From contig OV884056.1 in NCBI GenBank assembly GCA_930367215.1, positions 232,243,127 to 232,307,126 of the forward strand: 64,000 bases of DNA. Direction: 5' to 3'. Shown one piece after another: positions 44,286 through 55,681 of the stretch. This DNA comes from Pollenia angustigena. Lineage: Eukaryota > Arthropoda > Insecta > Diptera > Polleniidae. Each line of letters opens with the position of its first letter. Position 1 is the stretch's first letter. Below the pieces are notes generated by a model, which worked only from the letters and a program-made list of their open reading frames with translations, was not told the DNA's origin and made no database searches. Position numbers and translations under genes: made by a program.

Positions 44286-44440
44286 GAGGTCCACACTGCT
44301 TATATGCATCTGTCAAAAAGTAGAATCGGTGTAAAATTTGATTGTCGAGTTACACATCAAACTCGTAGAATGCATATACATATCGAACGCATGAAATGGG
44401 ATTGCTTTCTACTTTTGCATGTGGCTTGTGCCAAGAAAGA

Positions 44441-44745
44441 ACACAGAAAAAAATTTTGCACCAGTAAAAGAATTTATCAAAAATAAAATCAGTTTTAATT
44501 AAAAACTTAATCAAGTGAATTAACCGTTAAGGAAATTTATTTAAACGGTTCAATTGAATTAAACGTTTAATTGGTATTATTAATTTGTTTACTGGTGCAT
44601 AACAATACTGTAAATTAAACGTTTAATACACTTGATTAAACTTTTAATTCTCTTGATTAAACGTTTGATTCACTTGATTAAATTTTTAATTAAAACTGAT
44701 TTTATTTTGAATAATGCTTTTACTGGTGCAAAATTTTTTCTGTGT
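44441..44745. mobile_element. 305 bp MITE with ACACAGAAAAAA ends
   Basis: ACACAGAAAAAAATTTTGCA and CCAGTAAAAG at the left mirror CTTTTACTGGTGCA and AAATTTTTTCTGTGT at the right. Inside, TTAAACGTTTAAT, CTTGATTAAA and related words are repeated in direct and inverted form (at least six times). It interrupts the probable hAT relic. Non-coding. Confidence 0.7.
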
Positions 44746-45109
44746 ATCAAACGCATAGACACATGCCGCCGACCTCCAGCTTAAGAAGTTAATTCAACAA
44801 CTAACTATTCTGTTTTGATTTTGTTTGTTCAAAAAACTGTACAAAATTTACAGCTAGATATCGCCCATACCGATATATCGACAAATCTGAAGTATCGCCG
44901 ACAAATCGGCATCAGTTACACCCCTATTAAAGGGGTAGATTTAAATCACACATATAAAAAATACAATAAATGCTATTTAAAGGATAAAAAAATTTTTAAC
45001 AAATTCGGAAAATTACAAAATCCAGATTAACCGATTTATTAATGATTGAAGTAGATATTTATACTAAAAACCGCTTTTGTCCGCTTGATAATTGAGAAGC
45101 GTTGGAATT

Positions 45110-45935
45110 TAGTTAAACATTTAAAAAATAGAAACTGGGAATTATTTCCTTCCGAAGGTTACTTTATATTACATTCAAAATTTTTTCATTTTTCGAATTT
45201 GTTCTATGAGCCAAATTTCACTTATGTATTTTATAAAGCTTTTTTGTAATAGTTCCATTCCTTCAATTTTTCAGAAGTGACTTTATACACTACCAGACTA
45301 TTAGACACCAGCAGAATGTCTAATAATTGTAAACTTTTCTGTACATGCAATACACCTCATTGCTTTCCAAAGGAAGGCTAAGGTAAAATGTTAAAAGAAA
45401 ATACAATATAATAGTCTGGTAGTGTATAAAGTCATTTCTGAAAAATTGAAGGAATGGAACTATTACAAAAAAGCTTTATAAAATACATAACTGAAATTTA
45501 GCTCATAGAATAAATTCGAAAAATGAAAAATGTTGAATATAATATAAAAGTTACCTTCGGAAGGAAATAATTCCCAGTTTCTATTTGTTAAAATAGTTGA
45601 GTTAAATACATTCAATTTATAAAGTGACACTATCCAGTGAGACACAGAGAATGCTGACGACGGCCGTAGCGGGCCAGAAAATGCATTACATTCTGCTGGT
45701 GTCTAATAATTGTAAATTTTTCTGTACATTCAATATACCTCATTGCTTTCCAACGGAAGGCTAAGGTAAAATGTAAATAGAAAATACAATATAATAGTCT
45801 GGTAGTGTATAAAGTCATTTCTGAAAAATTGAAGGAATGGAACTATTACAAAAAAAAGCTTTATAAAATACATAACTAAAATTTGGCTCATAGAATAAAT
45901 TCGAAAAATGAAAAAAATGTTAAACATTTAAAGCA
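45110..45935. repeat. long palindrome plus direct duplication
   Basis: 45120-45600 is a palindrome with arms of about 200 bp: TAGAAACTGGGAATTATTTC at 45129 mirrors 45565-45585, and ACTACCAGACTATTAGACAC mirrors the TAATAGTCTGGTAGTG at 45410. Then 45690-45930 repeats 45300-45540 directly (TGTCTAATAATTGTAAA, CTCATTGCTTTCCAA, TAGTCTGGTAGTGTATAAAG). The joint at 45625-45690 is GC-richer (GACGACGGCCGTAGCGGGCC). Probably two overlapping copies of one foldback element. Confidence 0.65.
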
Positions 45936-46924
45936 AATTCCTCTTAGTCTGGTGTATCATACAATGTAAAATATTTGGTATGGAATGCTCTTAAATCATA
46001 TTACGAACAGGCACTGTACGATGATAATGACGACTTAAATCTAAAATAAGTGCCTGATTCAAATTAAGTATTTAAAAAAAATGCATAACGAAGGCATATT
46101 AAAAAGTAACGAGTGTTAATTTTAGATTAAATTAAGATATAAAACCAACAAATCAAGGTCACAGTGCACAATAATTTTTTTTGCCCAGTGAGTTGTTATG
46201 CGCTAAAAGCAACTATTTTAGAACTTTTCTTAACATATTTTGGCATTCATAAATACTTAATTAAAGAAACAGCACATCTTTTCCAAATTTACATACTTCA
46301 AAGAATTTCTAAATTCATTTTTTTCAGTGGCGAATTTTAAAACATTTTGAAATCATTAAAACTTACAATAGTCAAAAAGCACAAACTTATCATATGTATG
46401 AGCATTCAGAAATGCAGACACATACATCCACACACATAAATGTACGTCAATACACCTACATCAAATAAAAAAGGCACTTAGACACTGCCACATGCATGCA
46501 TACATAAATACACATAAATATTTCATGTGAGAGTTTTGTATTACACCATCCAATTTTCAGCAAGAAGATTCTAACTGTCAGCAACTTTCTATGACTTAAT
46601 TTAAATTTACGATGCCAACAGGAGATGAGATGCAACACTATTATTTACACAAACGCACAAATGCAAATGAACAGAAAAAGTGAATATCAAAAAAAAAAAA
46701 AAAAAAAAAAAGGACGAGAATAACGAACGACTTTTGTTACAAATACTAACAACAAAAACAATAATAACAACGACATCAACAGTAGCAATAACAACTAACA
46801 CCCATAAAGGCTAAAAAAGCTTAAATGTATGTAGAAGTAACCCAGTAAGCAATTTGGAAGTTAAAGAACGAATTCTAACAAGGCTAGCTATTCTTTCACG
46901 TTTATTTGATAGTAGAAGTGTACA
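45936..46924. other. non-coding stretch
   Basis: Contains an A run at 46687-46710 and AC/CA-rich text at 46420-46520. No gene recognised. Confidence 0.4.
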
Positions 46925-46926
46925 TA

Positions 46927-47627
46927 TAACGGGTTTTCCAATAGAGTTAAAACACGTCAAACCATCACGAAAAAATGGAATTTTCGGCATCATCACCTCC
47001 GATTTCAGTGAAATTCAATAGAAATATTGTATGTTATTGGACTTTAACAAAACATAAATTTTCAGACAACAGATTCTTTCGGCTTCCGAAATATGTCGTC
47101 ATAAAAGATGAGAAAAATTTACGCAAGATAATTTAGTTTTTTTGGTATCGTTTTAAAGGTCAAAGGTAATTTTTCAGTGACGAAGATCATTTTTGGCTCA
47201 GTGGGTAATCAATAAGCGTAATTGGTTTGGTGAAAATCCACGTGCGCTTCATGAATATACTTCACTTCACTTCATCCACAAGAAAATAGCTGTTTAATGC
47301 GGTCTGTGTGACGGCGATGTAACATGGCCATATTTTTCGTAGACAATAACGATCGTCACGTTACTGTGAATAGCGATCTTATTGCACCATGATTACCGAT
47401 TATTTTTGGCCCAAATTGGAAAACATGGACTTGGACGATATGTGGTTCAACAGGATGCTGCCACAATCCGTGTTATCTCAAAAAATGGACCAGCCAATTG
47501 ACCGCCTTGTTCATGCGATTTAGCGCCTGTTTGGTATATGCCAACATGCGGACGACGTTGAAAGAACTCAGAGCCAACATTAAAACATAAAAAAAAATCG
47601 TCATGTCCTTATTTGAAAACCCGTTAT
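46927..47627 (+). mobile_element. mariner-like element, TA-flanked, internally deleted
   Basis: TATAACGGGTTTTCCAATAG at the left is matched by the complement of the right end, TATAACGGGTTTTCAAATAA, so the TIR is about 15 bp next to TA. The length of 0.7 kb is about half that of an intact mariner. The transposase remnant lies at 47165-47600. This is the only mariner relic here with both ends visible. Confidence 0.7.
47165..47600 (+). pseudogene. mariner-like transposase remnant
   Basis: Frames read FSDEDHFWLSG (first catalytic D region), then, after frame changes, NPHVRFMNI-like and VTVNS-like segments, ITDYFWPKLENMDLDDMWF (47395-47450), a broken QQDGATCHT box, and PANWPPCSCDLAP with the expected third catalytic position (D of CDL). 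Multiple frameshifts and a missing C-terminus. Same family as the remnants at 20.1-20.5 and 63.4-64 kb. Confidence 0.75.
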
Positions 47628-48205
47628 ATAGCAATAATATAGCTAAGAGTCTGGCGAACAAGTTGTGTAAAAATTTTTGCAATAAATTGCTTTTTCGTGC
47701 ACTAAAAAAAAATAGTCAAAAATATTTAATAAAATAAAAATAATTTTCAGAAATGTTGTTTTTGTTTTCATGGAAGTATTCACTCATTCGACGCCACCAG
47801 AAAATGTATAAAAGGGACATGCTAATAATAGAGAAATCCCAAATATTGTTAAGATGTTGGACAAATTATCCACTGTTAGTTGTTATTGTGCAGATGTGTT
47901 CAAGTAGTAGTAATAAGTTATAGTATCATCCCACAGCGAAGCCATTCCTTAGGAACTTGCTCAAACACCAAAACACTGGTGCTAAAATAATCACATTACA
48001 TTTTGTATCAAGTATGTTCTTAACTCCTTGCTAAGGAACCGAAACAATTTTCCTCATTCCAAGGGCAGCTTCTGGTTTATACCAATAGCATTGAGTCAAA
48101 TCAGCCAGCATATCTAACTCCATCCTAAATTGCGTCTTATCATTCCCCTAACCCTGCATCTTGAAAGCTTTTTCTTAGAAGGATTTTTACTATAAGCCAC
48201 ATTAA
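47628..48205. other. non-coding stretch
   Basis: TATAAAAG at 47808 is TATA-box-like but nothing coding follows. TCCTTAGGAAC near 47950 and CTAAGGAACC near 48032 are short inverted echoes. Nothing else recognised. Confidence 0.35.
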
Positions 48206-48207
48206 TA

Positions 48208-48333
48208 ACACTATGCTAGTTGAAAAAAGAAGACAAGCCGGGCACATGGCACTCGATTCAGCGTACCCGAATTAGGTTGAAAAGCCATGTGCGCAGCTTG
48301 TCTCAAAAAAAGGGTAAATTTCTTTCACAGTGT
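48208..48333. mobile_element. 126 bp TA-flanked MITE
   Basis: ACACTATGCTAGTTGAAAA... at the left and the complement ACACTGTGAAAGAAATTTAC at the right, with TA on each side (48206-48207, 48334-48335). Inner arms GACAAGCCGGGCACATGGC and GCCATGTGCGCAGCTTGTC pair almost fully, so the whole element folds. A half-copy lies at 2991-3055. Confidence 0.7.
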
Positions 48334-48664
48334 TATTTGTCTAGGGGATATTATCCTTTGGGAAAAAATTACCTAGAAATCTAGGGAAAATATTTTTTTT
48401 TATCATGGAGAACTTTAATAGGCTTTTTAACCCATTTCCGGCCGCGAAACATAAAAGTAGTCCGATTTCAATGAAATTTGAGTTTTTATCTAATTTGGGG
48501 TTCCTGAATTCAAATCCGTTCACAAAATTCAGCTGGCCCTACTGGGGCCGTCGGAACCCGGTGTTCGCAAGCGCGAACGTTGGCCGCTATTCAACATGAT
48601 TTTTTTTTGCTTTGTAAGTTTAAAAAAAATTTGTTTTAATTGCATTAAACATATTTTAACACAG

Positions 48665-48895
48665 GGGGCAAATTATGGCAGTCGTGATCGAATACTTTTT
48701 CGATTCGAAAGCAATTTTATTTTAGTCGATACTGAACGTATCGTAATTATTTTTTCAGTGTTATGAACACTCAAATAAATGTTTTACAACACTAAAGAAA
48801 TAATTTCGATCCGTTCAGTATGAACAGAAAGAATTAGAACTAAAATTGCTTTCGAATCGAAAAAGTATTCGATCACGACTGCCATAATTTGCCCC
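48665..48895. mobile_element. 231 bp MITE with CAG duplication
   Basis: GGGGCAAATTATGGCAGTCG at the left is mirrored exactly at the right, and the arms match over about 55 bp including CGATTCGAAAGCAATTTTA. CAG flanks both sides (48662-48664, 48896-48898). Same size and design as the CTG-flanked element at 41452-41681. Confidence 0.8.
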
Positions 48896-48959
48896 CAGGT
48901 TTCTTTCAGTTTCATAAAAAATGTTTATTAAAAATAAAAAAAAAATTATAGTTTTCGTA

Positions 48960-49900
48960 TTTTATAAAAAACTACTTTTTATGGCACGCTTCAAAAAGTT
49001 TTGGATGTAAATATACATTGCATTTTTTGCACAATCTTTTTATTGGCTTTCTAAAGGTTTTAATCTGCAACGTCTAGCTTTTCCATCTTCCTGTTCAGTA
49101 GGAATGTATTTGCAATCTCGGCTATCCGGCAGTTGGGAGGTAAAAATTCTGGAGAGTTCTCCAATCGTTTAGATCATAGCAAAAGTTATTTTTCTGTATC
49201 ACGAAAGTTGTTTTGTGGCATAGGTTTTTCGTTTTTTCTATTAAAACAAAGAAGTTTAGCCTCTATGCGTTTAAACTAATATATTTAAATAATGCGAAAT
49301 ACCACTTTTAAGACCGGATATTTATACTATAATTTTGAATGGCCTTGTCATGCAGATTAAAAAAAAAATGCCTTGGATATAATAAAAAATTCTTGTAGCT
49401 GCTGAATTTTTCCCCCTTTTTACAATCTTTTAAAAGCGTGCATTGGTTGAGTTTCGTCAAAATTAGTAACCGTTGTGACTTACTTATTATCAGCCCAACG
49501 GCAAACTAATATGCATATTGTTTTTCTGATCGAATTGGAAGTCAGAATCACTCAATCTTTCATCATTTTTTGTGCGTAGTTTTTTGATCCTTTAAAGATA
49601 ACATCGAACATTTTCTGGAAAAAATGCCGCAGTAATCACAATCCTTTAATGTTAGAAAATAACTTTGATCGAGCCCATCTGAATTTGGTTGTAAAATAAT
49701 TAAAATTTTTCTTTATATAGGTATCAGTCCGGTGTCCACTAAGGATCTTTCATGTCCGTATGGAACTGTTCGTTATTTTGACACATTTTGTTCTTCTCAT
49801 GGCTTCTGCAGATGTTGATGGTTTATCACTTATTTCTATATCCTGCTAAGGCTGGCTCTTGATTTCAAATATATATTTTAAACGTTCCAACAACTTCTTG
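48960..49900 (-). pseudogene. piggyBac-like transposase remnant
   Basis: Minus-strand frames read VCRWADNK and VTTVTNFDETQPMHAFKR (about 49520-49430), which match the W.D.K.V...SN block near the end of the DDE domain, and further down ENSPEFLPPNCRIAEI, RRCRLKPLESQ and LCKKCNVYLHPKLFEACH (about 49100-48990), the Cys/His-rich C-terminal domain. Several stops and shifts; the N-terminal half is unreadable. The family is called from these two blocks. Confidence 0.6.
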
Positions 49901-50330
49901 AACAACAGTTTGATAATTTCAAAATGAGGTAAAACATACATACAAGCACACATGTAAGTTTGTATTGGAAATAATAAAATTAAGATAAGCATACAATAAC
50001 ATTTAGGGGAATTTAATTTTCGTTTTTGTATTCCTAACCTGTTGACTCATCAATAATATCTGGTGAACGCACACAAACGGTTGCGACACCATCATCTTAT
50101 TCCACAATTATACAAACTATTTCTTCAATGTTAAAAATTTTACGTGCCATATTTTATTCAAAATACGATCCCCAACTTTTAAGACACTAAAAACACATAA
50201 AAATTCACAACTAGGAGACGAAAATCTGAAGACACAGCTCTTCGTCCATCCACTAAATATCGTTCAACACGCAGCCAAAAGTAAATTTTATATGTTGAAT
50301 AGCAGCCAACGTTCGCGCTTGCGAACACCA

Positions 50331-51680
50331 ATATTTACCTCTGTCTGAATCAACTTTGTTGAACTTTTTTTGCAGTTTTTTGATTTGATTTTACTATTTT
50401 CATTCTTTGCTGTAAAAACTGCATAGTTAAAATTTTAATTTTTGGACAATTTATACATATGACTGACTGAATGAAATCCCTCTAAAATATGTGGTGCAGA
50501 AAAACCATGTATAGCTTGATAAATATATTAACAATAAAATTGTTAATCATTGTTTATTAAAGCGAAGAATACATACGGTACGTATTCTATACAAATTAAG
50601 GCATAACAATTTAAAAAATGTCACCATTTTTGGAAAAAAATTTATTTTAAAATTAAAAATGTTTTTTTCTCACAAAAGTGCCAAAATTTAAAAAGAAAAC
50701 TCAAAAATGTATTCGAAGTTCAATTTGTTTAAAAATAGAAAAAATACTTAATAAAAAAACAATGCAATTTAAGATAAAACTTGACAAATTGTAACGCTGC
50801 TTTCAAAACAAACTTCTTTTTGTCAGTGATGCCACAATAATAATAGAACTTATTGCCACTTTTCTAGTGATGACACTAAAATAATCGAAAGATGTAGAAT
50901 GGAATAAGATAGGAACATCTTTTAAAGATGTTGACAGATGTCGGTTTTTAGCCCTATGTATTTCTTATGGAAAGATGTTAACATCTTCGCAAATAGTGGC
51001 AAATTGATGGTAGATGTTAGATGTTGATCAGTGTAAAAAGGCTATAAGACGGAAAATTTCCCAAATTTTTTTCTTTAATTTAAGTTTATGTTTATAAATA
51101 TCAAAAAAATCAAGGAACCATTTTTGAAAACTAACAGTTATAACGCATCTTAATGCAATTTGGGAGTCTGAAGTGTATCAGCAATATACAAAATACACGC
51201 CTGGCAATGCGAGTTCTTAAGAACAAGGTTGTTTAGAGTCATTCTGGCGGTACTGACGTTAGTCAAGACCGGCATGGCCTCCCATGAAGTTTCTAAGCCG
51301 AGTACAAAACAAGAACTAGCCCCGATATATTATCGTCTGTTTCTCCTTGTTGCAGCAGCTAATATATAACCCTTCTCTTTGCTCCACTTTTCCCAAGCCG
51401 GCAGACACCACGACCGCTGGCCCTGTCGCACAATACTTTGATGAAGAACAAAATTGTGCAAAAATAGAAGGAGTTGACCCAGACTAAAAATTTTTGGCAT
51501 ATATATGATACTAATTAACAAAATTTCAAGTTTTGAAAAAATTCCGTCATCCTTTTTTTAAAAAAATTTAATTCGGCTGCACTTTTTATATCTAAATATA
51601 ATTTTAAAATTGATGTACTTAATTTTTTATAAATTCTAGCAAGGATACAAATAATTTAAATATTTCATACAAAAATATAA
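50331..51680. other. non-coding stretch with a GC-richer block
   Basis: Mostly AT-rich. 51170-51450 is GC-richer (ACACGCCTGGCAATGCGAGT, GACCGGCATGGCCTCCCATG, AAGCCGGCAGACACCACGAC) and may be the 3' end of a retrotransposon on the minus strand, but no protein family could be read. AGATGTT words cluster at 50890-51030. Confidence 0.35.
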
Positions 51681-53190
51681 AAAACAAGTAAGAGTGATAT
51701 ATTCGGATATGCCGAATCTTATATACCCTTCACCATGATGAGATAAGAACAAAAAGTTATATACTTAAATTACGTTCTTGAGATTGGTAAAAATAAATAT
51801 TAATTGAGCCACGCCGACTTTTCATTTCGTTATGCCGAAGAATATAAAAAAACAAAAAATTTATATATGTATGTACTAGAGGTCTGCAAGAATAAATAAA
51901 AACCAATTTCAACACACTCATTTGTTTTTTAACTACAATGTGTCGAGCACCCAATAATAAAGAAACAAATGAAAGAATAACCAAAGACAAAACGAATAAA
52001 AACTCATTCAATTCAGTCAACTCAAGTCAAATGAGTGAAATATTCATATATAATTTGAATATAAAATTTCTGTACCTACACGTTACGTATGTATGTGTAA
52101 GCTTAACTCTTACAAATAAAAGAAGCCACAAGCTTACACACATATTATGTCAATGTATTCAAATAAATGTATGGACATTCAATAATTCAAAAATTATTCG
52201 AATATTTTTGGGTCATTCCACTGTTTTGTTATTTATGAATGACTCTCAAATTCATTTACAGTAAACAAGTATTTTATTCATTTCATTCTCTCTTATTTTT
52301 GTAAATGGTTTACTCTTTTCTTACGTTTTTGAATGTTTAATATTTGAGTAAATGTTGTGCACTTTGAATAAAGGCAAACAAGTGAATTATTCAAAGCAGA
52401 CCTCTAGTATGTACCTAAGCCCTTGTTCTCTTTTGCCAAAGTTGATGTTTGAAATTCGTTTTATAATCTTAAAATCGTTTTTTAGAACATTAAAAAAATT
52501 AAATAAATCATATGAAAAAAAATTCTTTTTGGGATTCTTAATTACTTAACAACTCGGCTACGAATGCTTTTACTAAAGAAGCGTTAAATTAAAATATATT
52601 GAGTCTATGAGTTTGTTTCTTTATTTGAGCGGCATATCATATACATGCATTAATGTGTATGTGTATGCGTAAAATTAAACACATTACAAATAAAATCCAC
52701 CAATTGTAGTGAAGGGTATAAAAAAACAACAAAAAAAAAAAACACATTACCAATACTTTATTACCATAGCCCCTGTATGACCGCAGAAACCAAAATTGAA
52801 TTGGTTTGTATGGTATGTTTATGTCGTTTTGGTTATACAGTGTTTGTATGGTAATGTCACGTCTAATTGGACCTTTAAAGGAACAAATTTGAGGCAGTCG
52901 TGGTTTTTTACTCATATCTCAGCCATTTGTGGACCGATCTTGCTGAATTTCAATAGCAAATAATTCCGGACCATATTTGACAAAAATGTATAATAACCTG
53001 GCCCACATCATATATGGGGTCTTAAAAAAATTCATTTCAACGGACAGACGGACATTGTTTAATCAACTTCGCTCCTCATAAGGACCCAGAATATATATAC
53101 TTTATAGGGTCTAACATTAATATTATAGAAATTACAAACGGAATGACAAACTTATGTATACCCTTTTCACCACCTGTGGTGAAGGGTATA
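51681..53190 (-). mobile_element. mini-me/DINE-1-like repeat, minus orientation, split by a hAT MITE
   Basis: The left end ACAAGTAAGAGTGATATATT, hairpin TTCGGATATGCCGAA and TATACCCTTCACCATGATGA is the complement of the family 3' end. The right part has ACGGACAGACGGACATTG (GTCY core complement), CCTCATAAGGACCCAGAATA, TTTATAGGGTC and the 5' end TATACCCTTTTCACCACCTG. A 530 bp hAT MITE with an 8 bp duplication is inserted at 51877. AAATTGAATTGGTTTGTATG lies in the interior. Non-coding. Confidence 0.7.
51877..52406. mobile_element. 530 bp non-autonomous hAT element, 8 bp duplication
   Basis: TAGAGGTCTGCAA at the left and the complement TAGAGGTCTGCTT at the right form a hAT-like TIR. GTATGTAC is present immediately before (51869-51876) and after (52407-52414), a perfect 8 bp duplication as the hAT superfamily makes. 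The interior has CATTCAATTCAGTCAACTCA and other (TTCA/TCAA)-rich subterminal words. The open frame of 108 residues inside has no transposase motif. Confidence 0.88.
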
Positions 53191-54156
53191 ACAAGTACAA
53201 TTTGGTGTTCCGGAAAAAGCACAATAAATGACACTTAAACTCAAAATGTGGTGAATTTTTTCTTTATATCAAAAGTAAGAGCAACGGAGCATATATTCTT
53301 TAAAAAAAAAAAACTGAAAAAACGGTGCACTCAGTTTTTTTTTAAATTTACAACCTGCTTTTTACTTATAAAACAACCTGCATTTTTTACGGTTATATAA
53401 TAATGTCTAATAACGGTAGAGATTTTCTTTAAGTTAATATCTTTAGAACGTTAATTTTTAAACACAGTAAAAAGAAACTAGGATATTGTTATCGTCCAGA
53501 AAAATATTTATAGCTTTTAATCTAAAGTACTAAATTATAAAAAAAAAATAAATGCGTTTTGGGCCTCTAAAAAAGATCATATATCTCTAAGTTAGAACTA
53601 AAATGTGGTTAGTTTCTCTCTTGATTCGTAATGGCGGACACTTGGTTCATAAAACGGCAGAGAAAATTTAAAAAAGTATTCACTCAGTTTTTTTATTTGT
53701 CCATTAAAAATTTTGTTTACTTTTTTTTTGTTTTGTTACGGCAACACTGTTTTAAGGTTCATCCAGAGCATTACTAATATGAACATACTTTATATAAAGT
53801 ATGGGCTCATATCAAAGAAGAATGTCTTTTTTACCAAGTACTAACTTAAATATTGTGGTACTTCTCTAAAATAAATTTTTAATAATTTTTTTCCAAGCAC
53901 ATGAATTAAGTTTAATTTTTCTTGTACAATCTTATTAAAAATTAGGACATAAAACAAGGTTCTTCCTACATGTAATTTATTTAGATACGAATACAGTAGA
54001 GTAATTTTTTTAAACATTAGAACAACATTGTTTCACCTTATTTTTGATCAGCGTGTGTCCTCACATTGTACGGCTAGTAGCCTGCTTCTGTCCTCAAAGG
54101 AGTGGCATTTATCCTTTCACCTGGCAGTAAGGCATAAAATGTAACCCCTTTTTTAT
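53191..54156. other. non-coding stretch with diverged direct repeat
   Basis: AAAATGTGGTGAATTTTTTC (53245) through CACTCAGTTTTTTTTTAAAT (53329) recurs at 53608-53695 in diverged form (AAAATGTGGTTAGTTTCTCT, CACTCAGTTTTTTTATTTG). CATACTTTATATAAAGTATG at 53784-53803 is a perfect 20 bp palindrome. No gene seen. Confidence 0.45.
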
Positions 54157-54230
54157 CAGAACTTGGGACCGTCAAACCTCATCTTGATGAACTCAGAACT
54201 TGGGACCCTCAAACCTTATCTTGATGAACT
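54157..54230. repeat. 37 bp tandem duplication
   Basis: CAGAACTTGGGACCGTCAAA, followed by CCTCATCTTGATGAACT, occurs twice in direct succession with two base differences. Function unknown; the little divergence suggests a recent local duplication. Confidence 0.85.
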
Positions 54231-54784
54231 TGGTTTAAAACTTTGTGTTTTTTGCCTGACTAGATCAACTTGTATTTTATTGGTTAAAATATTCCGAAAT
54301 TTTTAACAAATTTTCTACGATGTTTCTTTGTTTCTGGTTGTCGTGTTAGGCCAGGAGTAAGCTAGTGTATTTGTACCAGGGTTGCGTATTTGAATCCCGC
54401 CAGAGTATAAGTAACTATTGCTCAGTTAATTAAGTTAGCATATAATTTGTAATTCTGTTTGTAACTCTTAACAAGAAGTAAGTTAATACTTTTTTGACAT
54501 TAACATTTTCATCACATTCATTTATTTTAGCAAATATTATTTTAACATTCTTATTCTGTTAAAAGCATCCTGGCTCATTGGGTCATCTGATATCTGAAAA
54601 ACACCCAATAAACATGCCAAGACAAAAAAAGTTAAGGCAAAAAAGTGTTATATCCCCAAATGTTACAAAATGCCATAAGAGTAGTTAAAAAAAGCTGAAT
54701 ATTTGTGTTGCTAAAGGGTGTTGCGATTAGAGATATTAATTTGATTGATCGAATAGTGATATATTATGAAAATTTAAGAAGATA
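54231..54784. other. non-coding stretch
   Basis: TTGCGTATTTGAATCCCGCC near 54385 resembles a tRNA T arm, but no tRNA fold or A box accompanies it. No gene seen. Confidence 0.35.
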
Positions 54785-54975
54785 ATTTTTTTAAATATGA
54801 AAATTCATTGCCAATACATTTTCAATAAATCAAACCAAAATAGCGAACTGTCAAAAAAGATTTTACAGCCGGTTAGTGCTGAATTCGTATTCAAAAGGTT
54901 TGTTTCGCATAAACTGTATGAATGAGGAGTTTTGACATAAAAAATCGCTTGTCGCTCTTGTTTACAAAGCTAAGT
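54785..54975. repeat. fragment of the 27323-27670 MITE family
   Basis: ATTGCCAATACATTTTCAAT, TTTTACAGCCGGTTAGTGCT, AAAAGGTTTGTTTCGCATAA, ACTGTATGAATGAGGAGTTT and CGCTTGTCGCTCTTGTTTA follow the same order as at 27470-27640. The GGGGCTTAAAGC tips are lost. Confidence 0.65.
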
Positions 54976-55681
54976 AAAAAGTTTTTGGTGAAATATTAAT
55001 TAAACTCACATACATAATTAAGCGCTCACATACATACAAATAACCTAATTTCGTAGCCAGCAAACACCATTGTAAGCATAAGTCTTATATAAATATATAA
55101 TTTCTTTAATTTTTTTGTTATTTCTTTTCTTTTACCAAATACTCAACCCAAATAATTAAAATTGCTTAGAGCAATTAAAAGTATTCAACGCATCTCTTTT
55201 AGCTCTGCAATTGATTGCATGGGAAATCAACCCCTAAATCTAAACCTAAGATCAAAGAGAATCGTTGCTAAAGAAAATTGCGTGGTTGCCGTTTATCTCA
55301 CAACTTAATCTCTCTCCCAATCATCAACCACTCAGGCTTCTTCAAAGTCCAACCATGATCAGCGTTACCGTTATGCGACTAAAGTCGCATTTTGCCCCTT
55401 TTCTGACTGCCTTGTCATTTTCTTTGGCCCTTTATTTTAAATCCCCTTTTGTATCATTTTGTTTATTTTTGTGCCCCTTTTTGAACTAAATTTTTTTATA
55501 TTGGAAATCAATGTTCGTACGTTTTTACTTTACCACATAGAAAGTGCATCCTAGTAAACGATTTTGTTAATTTTCACTATTACACCAAAGTTTATTTAAG
55601 GTGAAAGTAAAATAAGAACATTAAAAAAAAAATTTTTTTTTAAGAAACGCTTTTCTTAAAAAAGAACATATAAAAAAAATT
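54976..55681. other. non-coding stretch
   Basis: GCGACTAAAGTCGC (55376-55389) is a perfect palindrome. TGCCCCTTTTTGAAC near 55470 recurs near 63315, hinting at a shared degraded repeat. No gene. Confidence 0.35.

Larger units (their letters stand above)
43310..44935 (-). mobile_element. decayed hAT element (probable)
   Basis: The region contains a hAT dimerisation-domain remnant (43620-44060). GATACGATACCGATTCTC and GATACCGATACGC near 43340-43400 resemble, inverted, the right-hand text CCATACCGATATATCGAC, CGGCATCAGTTACACCCCTA near 44865-44925, whose complement TAGGGGTGTAACTGATGCCG is a typical hAT-like tip. The left tip is too degraded for an 8 bp duplication to be confirmed, so the boundaries are uncertain. 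Confidence 0.45.
48431..50330 (-). mobile_element. second piggyBac-like element, decayed
   Basis: TTAA at 48427-48430 followed by CCCATTTCCGGCCGCG looks like a piggyBac end. GGTGTTCGCAAGCGCGAACG at 48560 is perfectly inverted at 50310-50329 (38 bp arms with one mismatch), probably subterminal repeats. The matching TTAA end on the right was not found. The minus strand carries transposase remnants (48960-49900). A 231 bp MITE is nested at 48665-48895. This family differs from the element at 7.3-10.0 kb. Confidence 0.5.

Noticed and set aside
47808..47815. TATAAAAG as a host promoter
   Set aside because: No initiator at proper spacing and no ORF downstream; TATA-like words are common by chance at this base composition.
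51170..51450. GC-richer block as a host exon
   Set aside because: Neither strand gives a recognisable protein; it more likely is the untranslated end of a retrotransposon.
51938..52264. 108-codon open frame
   Set aside because: It lies inside the 530 bp hAT MITE and shows no transposase motif.
54360..54420. tRNA gene
   Set aside because: A T-arm-like phrase is present, but no D arm, anticodon arm or acceptor pairing could be drawn.
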